64,000 nucleotides of DNA from Nocardioides humi (GTDB lineage Bacteria; Actinomycetota; Actinomycetes; Propionibacteriales; Nocardioidaceae): the NCBI RefSeq assembly GCF_006494775.1, contig NZ_CP041146.1, forward strand, positions 2,542,001 to 2,606,000. Direction: 5' to 3'. The notes under the pieces are model-generated. The model was not told the origin of the DNA. It made no database searches and saw only the letters and a list, made by a program, of their open reading frames with translations. Shown here piece by piece: positions 1-8,512 of this stretch (its first letter is position 1; each line of letters opens with the position of its first letter). A program made the translations under genes and the position numbers.

Positions 1-9
1 CTTCCCGGC

Positions 10-440
10 CTAGTGGTCGGCGAGCAGAGCGTCGGCCTCCTCGGGGTCAGGCCTGCCGCCATCTGCTCGGCCCACCAGGCGTCGACGCGGTCCTCGACCT
101 CGTCGACCGGGCCGTTGAACAGCGAGCCCTCGGGACCGACGAACCGGGAGCCGTCGAGCGAGCCGCCCTCTCCCATGACGAGCAGGACGTCCGAGGGGAC
201 GTGTGGAACGCCCGGGATGTAGGGCGAGGACATGGACGCTCCCGCCTCGGGCGCCCGCGGCTCGGCTGCCGCGGAATCGGGCTCGCCGACAGGGTGGACG
301 ACGTCCAGGGCCCCGCGCGCCGGCCCCGGCCCCTCGGAGGCTGCGGTCGCACTGCCGTCCAGACCGACGACGCCGAGACCTCCGGCCAGACAGCTCCCGG
401 CGACGACGGCGGCGATCCGTTGGGATCGGTGGGCAGACAT
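10..440 (-). CDS. small secreted protein, function unknown, apparent frameshift near the 3' end
   Basis: The start ATG (438-440) follows a strong AAGGAGA ribosome site. The first ~35 residues form a signal peptide (MSAHRSQR, then an Ala/Val/Gly-rich stretch ending SATAAS). The mature part is acidic and includes SSPYIPGVPHVPSDVLLV and a Trp-Trp motif near residue 128. I recognise no family. In the start frame the protein would run off the window as an odd TPRRPTLCSP tail. Adding one G to the GGGG run at 43-46 instead gives LTPEEADALLADH and a stop at 10-12, so I take that as the true end (about 143 aa). An ECF-type promoter (GTGAAACC 498-505, CGTC 478-481) lies upstream and matches the one in front of the sigma factor gene at 2636-3148. 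The gene is divergent from the secreted protein at 589. Confidence 0.6.
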
Positions 441-477
441 CTGCTTCTCCTTCTTCTCGGTGATCGAACACCGACGA

Positions 478-505
478 GACGCCCGGGACCGCGGCCAGGT
501 TTCAC
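478..505 (-). promoter_or_regulatory. ECF sigma promoter for the 10-440 gene
   Basis: On the minus strand GTGAAACC (498-505) is followed by a 16-base spacer and CGTC (478-481). The same pair with the same 16-base spacing lies upstream of the ECF sigma gene (3200-3227). GAAAC/CGTC is the usual shape of ECF promoters, so this gene is a likely target of that sigma factor. The leader would be about 30 bases and contains the AAGGAGA site. Confidence 0.55.
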
Positions 506-515
506 CGCCCGGCGC

Positions 516-544
516 ACCGAGTCCGCTCCCAGTGCGGTCCCACT
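516..544 (+). promoter_or_regulatory. SARP heptamer box upstream of the 589 gene
   Basis: Three heptamers sit at 11-base pitch: ACCGAGT (516-522), TCCCAGT (527-533) and TCCCACT (538-544). SARP regulators bind direct heptamer repeats at 11-bp pitch just upstream of -10. A 15-base stretch here (520-534) is identical to 4783-4797 in front of the SARP gene itself. Confidence 0.6.
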
Positions 545-588
545 GACCAGCCCGATCGTGGCGATCTCGACCAAGGAGAGGAAGTTCT

Positions 589-1881
589 GTGTCCATCACC
601 CCCAGCCGCCGCGGCCTCGGCTCGGCGATCGCGCTCGGCATCGCCGCCACGGTCCTCGGCATCGTCCCCGGCGGCGCACCCGTTCCGGCTGCCCAGGCGG
701 CGACCGGCGGCGGATCGATCGTCTACATCAAGGACCACAACGTGTGGCTCACCGACGGCGACGGCAGTGTCCACCGGCAGGTCACCAACGGCGGCACCGC
801 GGCCGACCCCTGGCAGTCGCCCACCCAGTCCGACAACGGCGTCGTGGTCGCCCACCACGGCGGGATCGTCTACCGGATGAACCAGCGTGGCGAGGTGTTC
901 AACGCCTTCGACCCGCCCGACCTGTACGACGCGATCGGCAACACGGTCTCCGGACGCGATCTCACCGAGACCGCCATCTCCCCCGACGGAGCCCGGATCG
1001 CCTACACCTACTTCAAGCTCGCGCTGGGCGAGAAACGGTGGGTGACCGGATTCACGGCCGCGGACCACCCGACGGATCCCGGTCAGTGGGGGCTCGCGTT
1101 CTACGACAAGCCCTCCTGGGTGACGAACGACCGGGTCGTGCTCAACCACTGGTACCGCAACAAGGTCCACCTCTACGACCTCGGCCGGCGCGACATCCCG
1201 TGGTTCAGCGAGAGCGACTACGAGACGAACCGCAAGGAGCTCTCCGACATGGAGGTCTCCCGGGACGGCCGATGGACGGTCGGGGTCCGCGGGGACGTCG
1301 GCGACGAGTCGATCGTGGTGATCCCCAACGGGGGTGAGGTGCGGACGAGCGCCACGCCGTGGAAGCCGGTCTACGGGCAGACCCGCTATTGCAACATCGG
1401 CCTGGCCGACGGCGACCTGCACGAGCCGACGATCGCGCCCGACGGCTCCACGCTCGCCTGGGCCGAGCCGGACGGCATCTACCGCGCCAGCGACATGAAC
1501 TGCAGCAGCGAGACCCGGGTCGACATCCTGCTCGCCCCCGGCGGCTCGGACCCGGCATGGTCCGCCGCGGCGATCGGGCAGACCCCCGACCTGCCCGCGC
1601 CCGGCACCGGCCAGCATCTGACGCTCGAGAAGAAGCCGAAGGTCAGCGGTGCGCCGCGCGTCGGCAAGAAGCTCAAGGCCAAGGCGGGCACCTGGGTGCC
1701 GTCCCCGACGTCGGTGACCTACCAGTGGACCCGCGACGGGAAGGCCATCCGGGGCGCGACGAAGGCGACGTACCGGCTGAAGCGGAAGGACCGCGGCCAC
1801 AAGATCTCGGTCAAGATCACGGTCGGGCGCTCCGGCTACGCCACCACCGTCAAGAAGACAGCCGCGGTACGGGTGCGCTGA
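589..1881 (+). CDS. secreted beta-propeller-like protein with C-terminal Ig-like domain
   Basis: 430 aa from GTG, with AAGGAGAGG at 573-581 as ribosome site. A signal peptide occupies residues ~1-38 (Arg-Arg, Gly/Ala/Ile core, AQAATG). Residues ~40-330 carry repeated blades of the TolB/WD40-like kind (ISPDGARIAYTY, VSRDGRWTVGV, IAPDGSTLAWAEPDG). Residues ~345-430 form an Ig-like module (KPKVSGAPRVGKKLKAKAG, YQWTRDGKAIRGATKATY) ending in a Lys/Arg-rich strand. The same C-terminal type appears in the secreted proteins at 3282, 46237 and probably 63678. The role is probably extracellular or surface binding; no catalytic motif is visible. The upstream SARP box suggests control by the regulator at 4818. 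Confidence 0.75.
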   Translation: MSITPSRRGLGSAIALGIAATVLGIVPGGAPVPAAQAATGGGSIVYIKDHNVWLTDGDGSVHRQVTNGGTAADPWQSPTQSDNGVVVAHHGGIVYRMNQRGEVFNAFDPPDLYDAIGNTVSGRDLTETAISPDGARIAYTYFKLALGEKRWVTGFTAADHPTDPGQWGLAFYDKPSWVTNDRVVLNHWYRNKVHLYDLGRRDIPWFSESDYETNRKELSDMEVSRDGRWTVGVRGDVGDESIVVIPNGGEVRTSATPWKPVYGQTRYCNIGLADGDLHEPTIAPDGSTLAWAEPDGIYRASDMNCSSETRVDILLAPGGSDPAWSAAAIGQTPDLPAPGTGQHLTLEKKPKVSGAPRVGKKLKAKAGTWVPSPTSVTYQWTRDGKAIRGATKATYRLKRKDRGHKISVKITVGRSGYATTVKKTAAVRVR

Positions 1882-1950
1882 GAGCCGAGTGACACACGTC
1901 GGGGCGGTCGGGTCGTCGGACCGGGCCGCCCCGATGCGTCGGCGCTTCCC

Positions 1951-2643
1951 TCAGCAGGGCCGTTCCGCGAAGACGCACATCCGGAGCAGGACCGGCGCCG
2001 ACCGCTCGACCAGCTCGTCCTCGGTGGTCGCGTCGGCGCCCACCGGGCCGCCTGTCGCCCGGCTCAGCAGCAACGCGTTCCCGACGCGGACGGCCAGCAC
2101 CGCATCGCCCCGGGGCTCGGCCGCGCACCGGGCCAGGGCCCGTCGCGCGCGGTGCAGGGCCCGCTCGGCGGCGGCGTCGTCGGGGAACAGGATCAGGAGG
2201 CGCTGCTCGCTCGGGTCCTTCGAGCCGGCGGTGGCCATCAGGACGTCGGTGGCCCGGGCCAGCAGCAGGCGGACCCCGTCCGCGTCCCCGCACAGGTCGA
2301 TCCCGTCGACCTGGTCGGCGTCGGCGCTGAGCCGCGGCGCGCCCATGCCGGCACCCAGCGCGAAGTCGTCGGGCACGGTCGTCACCCGGACGACCGGGTC
2401 GCTCGCCGCGGGCCCGGCGCCGCTCCCCCCGCCCAGGGCCGTCAGCGTCAACGGCACGGCCGTGGCCAGGCCGAGCGCCAGGCCGCCGGTCACGCCCCGC
2501 ACACGGCGCACGTGGCGCAGGCGGCGGCGATCCCCGGCCGCGCGCACCTCGGCCGACGGAGCCAGCTGACCCAGCGTCCAGCCGAGGTCGCCGAGGTCGC
2601 CGAGGTCGCCGAGGTCGCCGAACGGCGTCTCCCGGTCAGCCAT
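1951..2643 (-). CDS. single-pass membrane protein, candidate anti-sigma factor
   Basis: 230 aa. It overlaps the end of the ECF sigma gene by 8 bases, so the two are translationally coupled. The N-terminus is an in-frame tandem of GDL (GDLGDLGDLGDLG, from a 9-bp repeat at about 2582-2620), followed by a basic cytoplasmic segment and one membrane helix at ~52-75 (VTGGLALGLATAVPLTLTAL). The rest would be outside the cell and has Cys at ~118, 173, 222 and at the C-terminus. No zinc-binding anti-sigma motif (HxxxCxxC) is visible, so the anti-sigma role rests only on position and topology. The gene is convergent with the 589 gene. Confidence 0.55.
   Translation of the reverse strand: MADRETPFGDLGDLGDLGDLGWTLGQLAPSAEVRAAGDRRRLRHVRRVRGVTGGLALGLATAVPLTLTALGGGSGAGPAASDPVVRVTTVPDDFALGAGMGAPRLSADADQVDGIDLCGDADGVRLLLARATDVLMATAGSKDPSEQRLLILFPDDAAAERALHRARRALARCAAEPRGDAVLAVRVGNALLLSRATGGPVGADATTEDELVERSAPVLLRMCVFAERPC
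2582..2620. repeat. in-frame 9-bp tandem repeat
   Basis: The unit GAGGTCGCC repeats about four times within codons 9-21 of the membrane protein at 1951-2643, giving a Gly-Asp-Leu tandem. Loss or gain of a unit keeps the reading frame. Confidence 0.8.
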
Positions 2644-3148
2644 GGCCGATCACCCCCGGCAGCGGCTCGTGCTCGTCACCGCCGAGCAGGACGGCGAGGG
2701 CGGCGCGGCCTCGGCGGAGCCGCGTCTTGACGGTGTTCTCCGAGATGCCGAGCTCGGCGGCCACCTGGCGGACCGGGAGGTCGGCGAGGTGATGCAGGAC
2801 GATGGCCTGGCGCTGTGTGGCCGGGATCTCCCGCAGCGCCGCCACCACGGCGACGTGGGTCTCACTCGGCGCGGCCACGATGCCGTCGTCCGACAGCGCA
2901 CGATCGGAGGCCCGCCGTCCGCGGCTCGTGCGGCGCCAGCGGCTCACTGCGAGCCGGTACGCCGTCGTCCGGATCCAGGCCTCCCTGTACTCCACCTCGG
3001 CGAATCTCCGCCGCTGGGCCCAGGCCCGGGTGAAGGCCTCCTGGACGCATTCCTGCGCCTCGTCGCGGTCCCCGATCATGGCGTGGACCTGTGCCGTGAT
3101 GCGCGCCGCCGAGGCGGAGTAGAAGGCGTCGAAGTCATGCTCGTCCAT
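2636..3148 (-). CDS. ECF RNA polymerase sigma factor (SigE-family)
   Basis: 170 aa. Region 2 is at ~7-75 (DFDAFYSASAARITAQVHAM, DRDEAQECVQEAFTRAW, YREAWIRTTAYRLA). Region 4 is at ~105-160 (LREIPATQRQAIVLHHL and the helix-turn-helix VAAELGISENTVKTRLRRGRAAL). An in-frame ATG lies 33 bases upstream. I chose 3148 because GGGAG sits just ahead of it. The gene probably directs transcription of itself and of the secreted-protein gene at 10-440, because both have the same GTGAAACC-N16-CGTC promoter. It is coupled to the downstream membrane protein, a usual arrangement for a sigma/anti-sigma pair. Confidence 0.88.
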   Translation of the reverse strand: MDEHDFDAFYSASAARITAQVHAMIGDRDEAQECVQEAFTRAWAQRRRFAEVEYREAWIRTTAYRLAVSRWRRTSRGRRASDRALSDDGIVAAPSETHVAVVAALREIPATQRQAIVLHHLADLPVRQVAAELGISENTVKTRLRRGRAALAVLLGGDEHEPLPGVIGHG

Positions 3149-3199
3149 CGGCTCCCGTTCATGTGGCCGCGGTCCGCGCAACCAGCTCGTCTCCCAGAA

Positions 3200-3227
3200 G
3201 ACGCCGGAGTGGGGACGTAGGTTTCAC
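3200..3227 (-). promoter_or_regulatory. ECF-type autoregulatory promoter of the sigma factor gene
   Basis: GTGAAACC (3220-3227) and CGTC (3200-3203) on the minus strand are separated by 16 bases, the same as at 478-505. Transcription would start near 3193, about 45 bases before the ATG. Confidence 0.55.
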
Positions 3228-3281
3228 GGCAACGCACTCCGGGGCGGCGCCGCCCGAGCGGCACCACCCCGGGGGAAGGCG

Positions 3282-4682
3282 TCAGCGGCGCGGGACCTTG
3301 ACCTTCCACTTCGCCGCGGCGGCCACCACGTCGGGCGCACCGAGGTAGCGGACGGTGATCTTGCGCTTGCCGGGCTTGAGGCCCTTCACCTTCACCTTCA
3401 CCACGCCGTTGGTCGCGGCGATGTCGACGGTGCGGACCACCTTCTTCCCGACCAGCACCTGCACCTGGCCGGCGAGCGGGGCGGCTCGCCCGGGCGCGAC
3501 CACGGCGGCCTTGACGACGGCGACCCGCCGGGCGCGCTTGAGCTTGACTCTGCCGGTGACCTGGGCGGCGAAGGTCGTCTTCGCCGGGCCGTCCGCGTGG
3601 TCGGGCTCGGGGTCGGGGTCCTGCTCGCCGGGCTTCGTCACGGTGACTGCTCGGGCGGGCGAGGCCGAGCCCTCGAAGACGTCGTTGCCGAGGAACTCCA
3701 GCGACAGGCTGTGCTCGCCGACGGCGAGGGCGCCCAGCGGGAACGTCACGGTGCCCGGTCCGGTCACCTCGACCTCGTCGCCGGTCGGCACGCCGCGGTC
3801 GAGGAGGCGCACCCGGCCCGCGAGGCCGGCCACGTCGAATCCGGACGTGAGGCTGGCGGAGATCGCGGCCGACGGGTCGCCGTACTCGTGCGTGGTGGTG
3901 CCCGGGTCGAGCGCCAGCGCGGTCGGGACCCGGCTCGGGAGCACCTCGAGCCGCGCGACCCGGGTGCTGCCGAAGGCGAGCAGGTCGGTCTCGGAGGTGA
4001 GGAAGTACAGCTCCCAGACGCCCGGGTGGGTGGCGGCGAACTGCTGCAGGGAGAGGACGTGCGGGCCGGCACCCTCGTAACCGCCCTCCTTGACGGAGAC
4101 GTCCGGCCCGCCGCCGACCGGCTTCGCCAGCAGCGTGTAGGCGCCGCGCAGCGGGGCGTCGGCCGCGGTGCTGCTCACGGTCAGGCTGAGGTCGACGGGG
4201 CGGTACTGGGCGACCCGCAGGTCGTCGACGGCGGCGATGGACGTGACGCCCGCCTTGCTCACGGTGAAGGTGAGGCGGGAAGACGTGACCGAGCTGCTCT
4301 CCTTGACGACCTCGAGGGTGACGCTGTAGCTGCCCGGCTTGAACCGGGGCGAGGTCGGCCAGGAGATGGTGCCCTCCTTGTCGCTCGTCGCGAGCACGTC
4401 GGTGAGCGGGGTGTCGTTGCTCGGCGTGTAGTAGACCGTCGCCACGGTCTCCTGCGCGCTGTAGTTGGTGGTGAACAGCAGGCCCTGACGCCCGCCGTAC
4501 GCCGGCGACGCGCCCATCTGGAGCTTGGTGAACCTCAGCGCCGGACCGCCGGGGTCCGTGGGATCGTCGTCGTCGAGGGCGTGGGCCGGTGCAAGCGAGG
4601 CCAGCACTGCCAGCACTGCGAGCAGGACCGTCGACAGCGCCAGCGCCGGCGCATGCAGGAAGGGGCGGGTGGGGGAACGCAT
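3282..4682 (-). CDS. secreted multi-domain Ig-like protein
   Basis: 466 aa from ATG, with GGAGA four bases upstream. The signal peptide is residues 1-36 (MRSPTRPF..., hydrophobic core, APAHA|LD). The mature protein is all beta: a domain at ~45-150 (YSAQETVATVYYTPSNDTPL), a middle domain at ~150-275, a bacterial Ig-like repeat at ~285-385 (PTALALDPGTTTHEYGDPSA) and a basic C-terminal Ig-like domain (KVVRTVDIAATNGVVKVKVK, ending KWKVKVPRR). It probably acts at the cell surface; no enzyme motif is seen. It is divergent from the SARP gene. Two inverted SARP heptamers (4735-4752) face this gene. Confidence 0.78.
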   Translation of the reverse strand: MRSPTRPFLHAPALALSTVLLAVLAVLASLAPAHALDDDDPTDPGGPALRFTKLQMGASPAYGGRQGLLFTTNYSAQETVATVYYTPSNDTPLTDVLATSDKEGTISWPTSPRFKPGSYSVTLEVVKESSSVTSSRLTFTVSKAGVTSIAAVDDLRVAQYRPVDLSLTVSSTAADAPLRGAYTLLAKPVGGGPDVSVKEGGYEGAGPHVLSLQQFAATHPGVWELYFLTSETDLLAFGSTRVARLEVLPSRVPTALALDPGTTTHEYGDPSAAISASLTSGFDVAGLAGRVRLLDRGVPTGDEVEVTGPGTVTFPLGALAVGEHSLSLEFLGNDVFEGSASPARAVTVTKPGEQDPDPEPDHADGPAKTTFAAQVTGRVKLKRARRVAVVKAAVVAPGRAAPLAGQVQVLVGKKVVRTVDIAATNGVVKVKVKGLKPGKRKITVRYLGAPDVVAAAAKWKVKVPRR

Positions 4683-4734
4683 CGGGTCTCCATCGATCTC
4701 GGTTGTCGGTTGCCGCAGGAGCGTGTCGCGGCGC

Positions 4735-4752
4735 GCTGGGAGCCCGCTGGGC
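4735..4752 (-). promoter_or_regulatory. SARP heptamer box facing the 3282-4682 gene
   Basis: On the minus strand GCCCAGC (4746-4752) and TCCCAGC (4735-4741) are separated by four bases, which gives 11-base pitch. They differ only slightly from the TCCCAGT pairs at 4779 and 9261. Confidence 0.5.
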
Positions 4753-4778
4753 GACGACCAGGCGCGCGGATTCCCGAT

Positions 4779-4811
4779 TCCCAGTCCGCTCCCAGTGGCG
4801 GCGCCTACCAT
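4779..4811 (+). promoter_or_regulatory. SARP autoregulatory box plus -10 element
   Basis: Two perfect TCCCAGT heptamers (4779-4785 and 4790-4796) lie at 11-base pitch. Nine bases later comes TACCAT (4806-4811), a good -10, and six bases after that the GTG start (4818). This matches known SARP-activated promoters, where repeats replace the -35. The mRNA would be leaderless. Confidence 0.65.
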
Positions 4812-4817
4812 CAGCGC

Positions 4818-7800
4818 GTGCAGATCGACGTGCTGGGCCCGGTGCGGGTACGCCGGGACGGCACCGAGATCGACCTCGGCACCCCGCGGCAGCGGGCCAT
4901 CGTCGCCGCCCTCGCCCTGGAGCACGGCAGGGTGCTCTCGGTGCCCGGCCTGATCGCGCGGGTATGGGGCGACCGCCCGCCGACCAGCGTGACCGGGACG
5001 CTGCAGAGCTATGTCGGCCAGCTGCGCCGCGCGCTCGAGCCCGATCGCGGGCCGCGCCGGCCGGCGACGGTGCTGGTCACCGAGCACGGCGGGTACGCCC
5101 TGCGGACCGACCGCGCCGCGCGCGACGACACCGGCCTGGTGGACGGGGTGGTGCGGGCGCGCGAGCTGCTGGCCGTCGTACCCGATCCGCTGCGGCCCAC
5201 CGCGCCTGCCGCGGCCGTGGCCCAGGTCGAGCAGGCGCTGGTGGTCACCGACGGGGCGCTGGCGGCCTGGCGCGGCATTCCGTACGCCGAGCTGGGCGAC
5301 GACCCCGACACCACCGCCGAGCGCGCCCGGCTCGAGGACCACCGGACCGCCGCCGAGGAGCTGCGCGCGGTCGCGCATCTCGCGCTGGGCCGGCACGCGG
5401 AGGTCGTCCCCGCGCTGGAGGCGATGACCCGGGCGCACCCGCTCCACGAGCGCTGGTGGACGCTGTGGGCGGTCGCCCTCGCCCGGTCCGGCCGGCAGGC
5501 GGACGCGCTCGCGGCGCTGCAGCGGCTGCGGTCGGTGCTCGACGACGAGCTCGGCGTGGAGCCCAGCGCGCCGGTCCGTGAGCTGCAGACCGCGATCCTG
5601 CGCCAGGACCCCTCGGTGACCTGGCAGGACCGCACCACCGCCCCCGCGACCGGCGGAGTCCACCTCGACGCCGCACCGACCACGGCCGGCGGCCGGACCG
5701 CACCACCCCCGCCGCCGTGGCCGCTGGCCGGGCGCGAGGCCGAGCTCGACCTGATGACCGCGACCCTCGCCGACGCCGAGAGCGGCCGCGCCCGGGCCGC
5801 CTGGCTCACCGGCGAGGCCGGGATCGGCAAGAGCCGGCTCGCGCTCGAGACCGCCCACCGCGCCTTCGAGCGTGGGTTCACCGTCGTGACGGCCGACTGC
5901 GGCCGGCCGGGCGCACCGCCACTCTGGCCGTGGCACCAGGTCCTCGGCTCGCTGCGGCAGCAGGGCGCCGATCCCGGCGAGCAGACGGACCTCGCGGATC
6001 TCGCCGGCGCCGATCCGCAGGACTTCGACACCTGGGAGACCATCGCCGGCGCCGTGCGACGAGCGGCGCAGGCACGCCCGGTCCTGGTCGTCCTCGAGGA
6101 CATCCACGACGCGGACCCGGCCACCCTCGACGTGCTCCGCCAGCTCGTCGCCTCGGCGACCGCCGAGCGGCTGCTGCTGCTCGCGACGAGGCGGGCCGGC
6201 GCCGGCGACGACGCCGCGCTGGCCGGCGTCGCCGCGGTCGTCGCCCGGCACGGCGGCGCCCGGGTGGACCTCACCGGCCTGGCCGCCGCGCCCGCGCAGT
6301 CCCTCGTCGACACGGCGACCGGCCGGGCCTGGCCGGCGGCCCAGGTGGCGGAGCTGATCGAGCGCTCCGGCGGCAACCCGTTCTTCCTGGTGGAGCTGGC
6401 CCGGGCGGGCGGCGTGGTCAGCGGCTCGCTGACCGACGTGGTCGCGGCCCGGGTGGCCGAGCTCCCGCCGGACACCCGCGAGGCGCTCGCGGTGGCGGCG
6501 GTCGCCGGCCGGGAGTTCGACCCGGGCCTGGTGGCCCTCGCCCTCGGGGTCGACCTCGCGGCGCTCGCCACCCGGCTGGCTCCGGCGGTCACGGCCGGCC
6601 TGGTGCACGAGCCGGCGGGCGTCGTACGCCGCGGTGCGTTCGCGCACGCCGTGGTCCGCGATGTCGTGCTGGACTCCCTCGGCGGCGCCGAGCGCAGCCG
6701 GTGGCACGCGCGGCTCGCCGCCGAGCTCGGCGCGCATGCCGGTCTGCGCCGGGTCGAGCAGCGCGCGGAGCTGGCCCGGCACTGGGAGCTGGCCGGCCCG
6801 AGCACGCCGGTACGGCGTGGCGCGCGGTGCTGCGTGCCGCCGAGCAGGCGGGCCTGGACGCGGCGCACCGCGAGGAGGCCGAGCTGCTGACCCGGGCGGT
6901 GGCGCTGCAGGAGCAGGATCCGGCCGGCCAGGACCACGAGCGCTACGAGCTGCTGATGCTGCTCGTCGACGCCCAGCGCTGGGCGGGGCAGTGGGGCGGG
7001 CTCGGCCGGTCGGTCGACCTGGCCATGGCCGCCGCCGAGCGCACCGGCGATCCCGAGCGGGCGGCCCGGGCCGCGATGGCGACCATCGAGGGCGCCGTCT
7101 GGCAGGTGCGGACCTTCGGCGTGGTGCACGCCCCGGTCGTCGCGGCGCTGGAGCGCACCATCGCCCAGCTGGACGCCGGCGACGCGGCGGTCGGGCTGCG
7201 CGCTCGGGCCCGGGTCGCGCTGGCCACCGAGCTGTACTACTCCGACGACCTCGCGCGGGTGGACGCACTGGTCGAGGAGGCGGTGGCGCTCGCCGACGCG
7301 ACCGACGACCTGCGGCTGCAGTCGGTGGTGCTCGCCGGCGCGTTCTCGGCCCGGTGGCGTACCGACACGCTCGGCTGGCGGCGCGCGCTCGCCGAGCGCG
7401 CCGTGGCGGTCGCCACCGAGCTGGGCGACGCCCGGGCCCAGGCGCTCGCCCAGGCCCTCGTGGTCTGCGCGGCGCTGGAGGCCGGCGACGTGGCCGCGTT
7501 CCGGTCGCTGCTGCCGGGCGCGCTCGGCCTGGCCCGGCACCTCGGCCTGGTCACCGCCGAGGCGGTGCTGCTCGCCGCGGACATCCCGCTGCGCGCGATG
7601 GCGGGCGAGGACGACATCGCCGCCGGCGAACTGGCCGAGGTCACCGACCTCGCCCGGCACAGCCGGATCCCCAACTTCGACCGGGCGCTGATCGGCACCA
7701 CGGCGCTGGCCGCGCTCTGGTCCGGCGACGTCGACACCCTGGCCGGGCTCGGCGAGCGGCTCGGCGCCACCGGGGACGAGGGCGTCTCGATGCGCCACGT

Positions 7801-8185
7801 CGGCCCCTGGCTGCTGCTGCGGCTCGGCCTCGTCGACCTGGCCCGCGACTCCTTTCCCGACCCCGACATCGACCTCGACGACCACTCCTACACGCTGCTC
7901 GCCAACGCCTGCCTGGCCTGCGAGCTCGGCCTCGGGCTCGGCCTGCCGGACCTCGCGACCCGGGGGTACGCCGTCGCGGCGCCGTACGCCGGCCTGATGG
8001 CGTCGGGCGGCAGTGCCATGCCGCTCGGGCCGGTCGACGGCTTCCTGGCGCTCGGCGCGGCGGCGGCCGGTGATCTCGCCGCCGCCGCGCGGCATGCGGA
8101 CGCCGCGGTCGCGCTGGGGCGGGCGTGGGGGCTGGAGAGGTACGCCGCCTGGGTCGAGGCGGCGCGCGCGGCGTACCGGATCTGA
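4818..8185 (+). CDS. SARP/AfsR-type transcriptional regulator with AAA ATPase and TPR-like C-terminus (frameshifted here)
   Basis: About 1122 aa once one base is restored. Residues ~1-95 are an OmpR-like winged helix (VQIDVLGPVRVRRDG, GTPRQRAIVAALALEHGRVLS). Residues ~100-250 are a bacterial transcriptional activation domain (HERWWTLWAVALARSGRQADALAAL, LDDELGVEPSAPVRELQ). An AAA ATPase follows with Walker A GEAGIGKSRL (~330) and Walker B VLVVLEDIHDAD (~424). The C-terminal third is helical and TPR-like. The frame breaks at the CCC run 6797-6799: one added C joins HWELAG to PEHAGTAWRAVLRAAEQAG. Six bases separate the start from a TACCAT -10. Likely role: ATP-gated activator of the adjacent secreted-protein and hemerythrin genes, through TCCCAGT boxes. 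Confidence 0.85.
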
Positions 8186-8199
8186 TCGGGCTCGGACGG

Positions 8200-8505
8200 T
8201 CAGGGCCGCGGGGCCAGCGCCTCGACGGTGCGGCGTACCAGCGTCGGCTGCTGGCCGGCGGCGAGGGTCAGCACCGGCGCCCCGCGCTGGAAGAGCACGA
8301 GGGTGGGCGCCTCGGTGACCCGGTACGACGCGGCGGTGCGCGGCCAGCGGTCCATGTCGATCCGCACGCAGGTCAACCAGGGCAGGTCGCGGGCGAGCAC
8401 GTCCAGCTCGTCGGCGGCGGGCGCGCCCCGGTGGAAGCAGACCAGGACCGGCGTCGCGGCGCCGAGCACCAGGTCGGCGAAGTCGCGGTCGGTGGCCGAC
8501 CGCAC
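8200..8505 (-). CDS. thioredoxin-fold protein without a CxxC active site
   Basis: 101 aa. The layout is that of a thioredoxin: a strand TPVLVCFHRG at ~18-27, LTCVRIDMDRWPRTAASYRVTEAPTLVLFQRG with the characteristic cis-Pro region (EAPTLVLF), and a C-terminal helix. The position normally holding WCGPC reads CFHRGAP, so only one Cys remains and dithiol redox chemistry is unlikely. It starts at a GTG (8503-8505) seven bases after the hemerythrin stop, so the two form an operon. Together with hemerythrin it may have a thiol or oxygen-sensing role; that is inference. It is convergent with the SARP gene. Confidence 0.7.
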   Translation of the reverse strand: MRSATDRDFADLVLGAATPVLVCFHRGAPAADELDVLARDLPWLTCVRIDMDRWPRTAASYRVTEAPTLVLFQRGAPVLTLAAGQQPTLVRRTVEALAPRP

Positions 8506-8512
8506 CCCCTGC

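Noticed and set aside
6797..6799. Programmed frameshift in the SARP gene
   Set aside because: No slippery heptamer or downstream structure is evident, and five other genes show the same kind of one-base loss.
3282..7268. A 1328-codon open frame on the minus strand
   Set aside because: Only the last 466 codons make a sensible secreted protein. The rest is Arg/Pro-rich shadow opposite the SARP gene.
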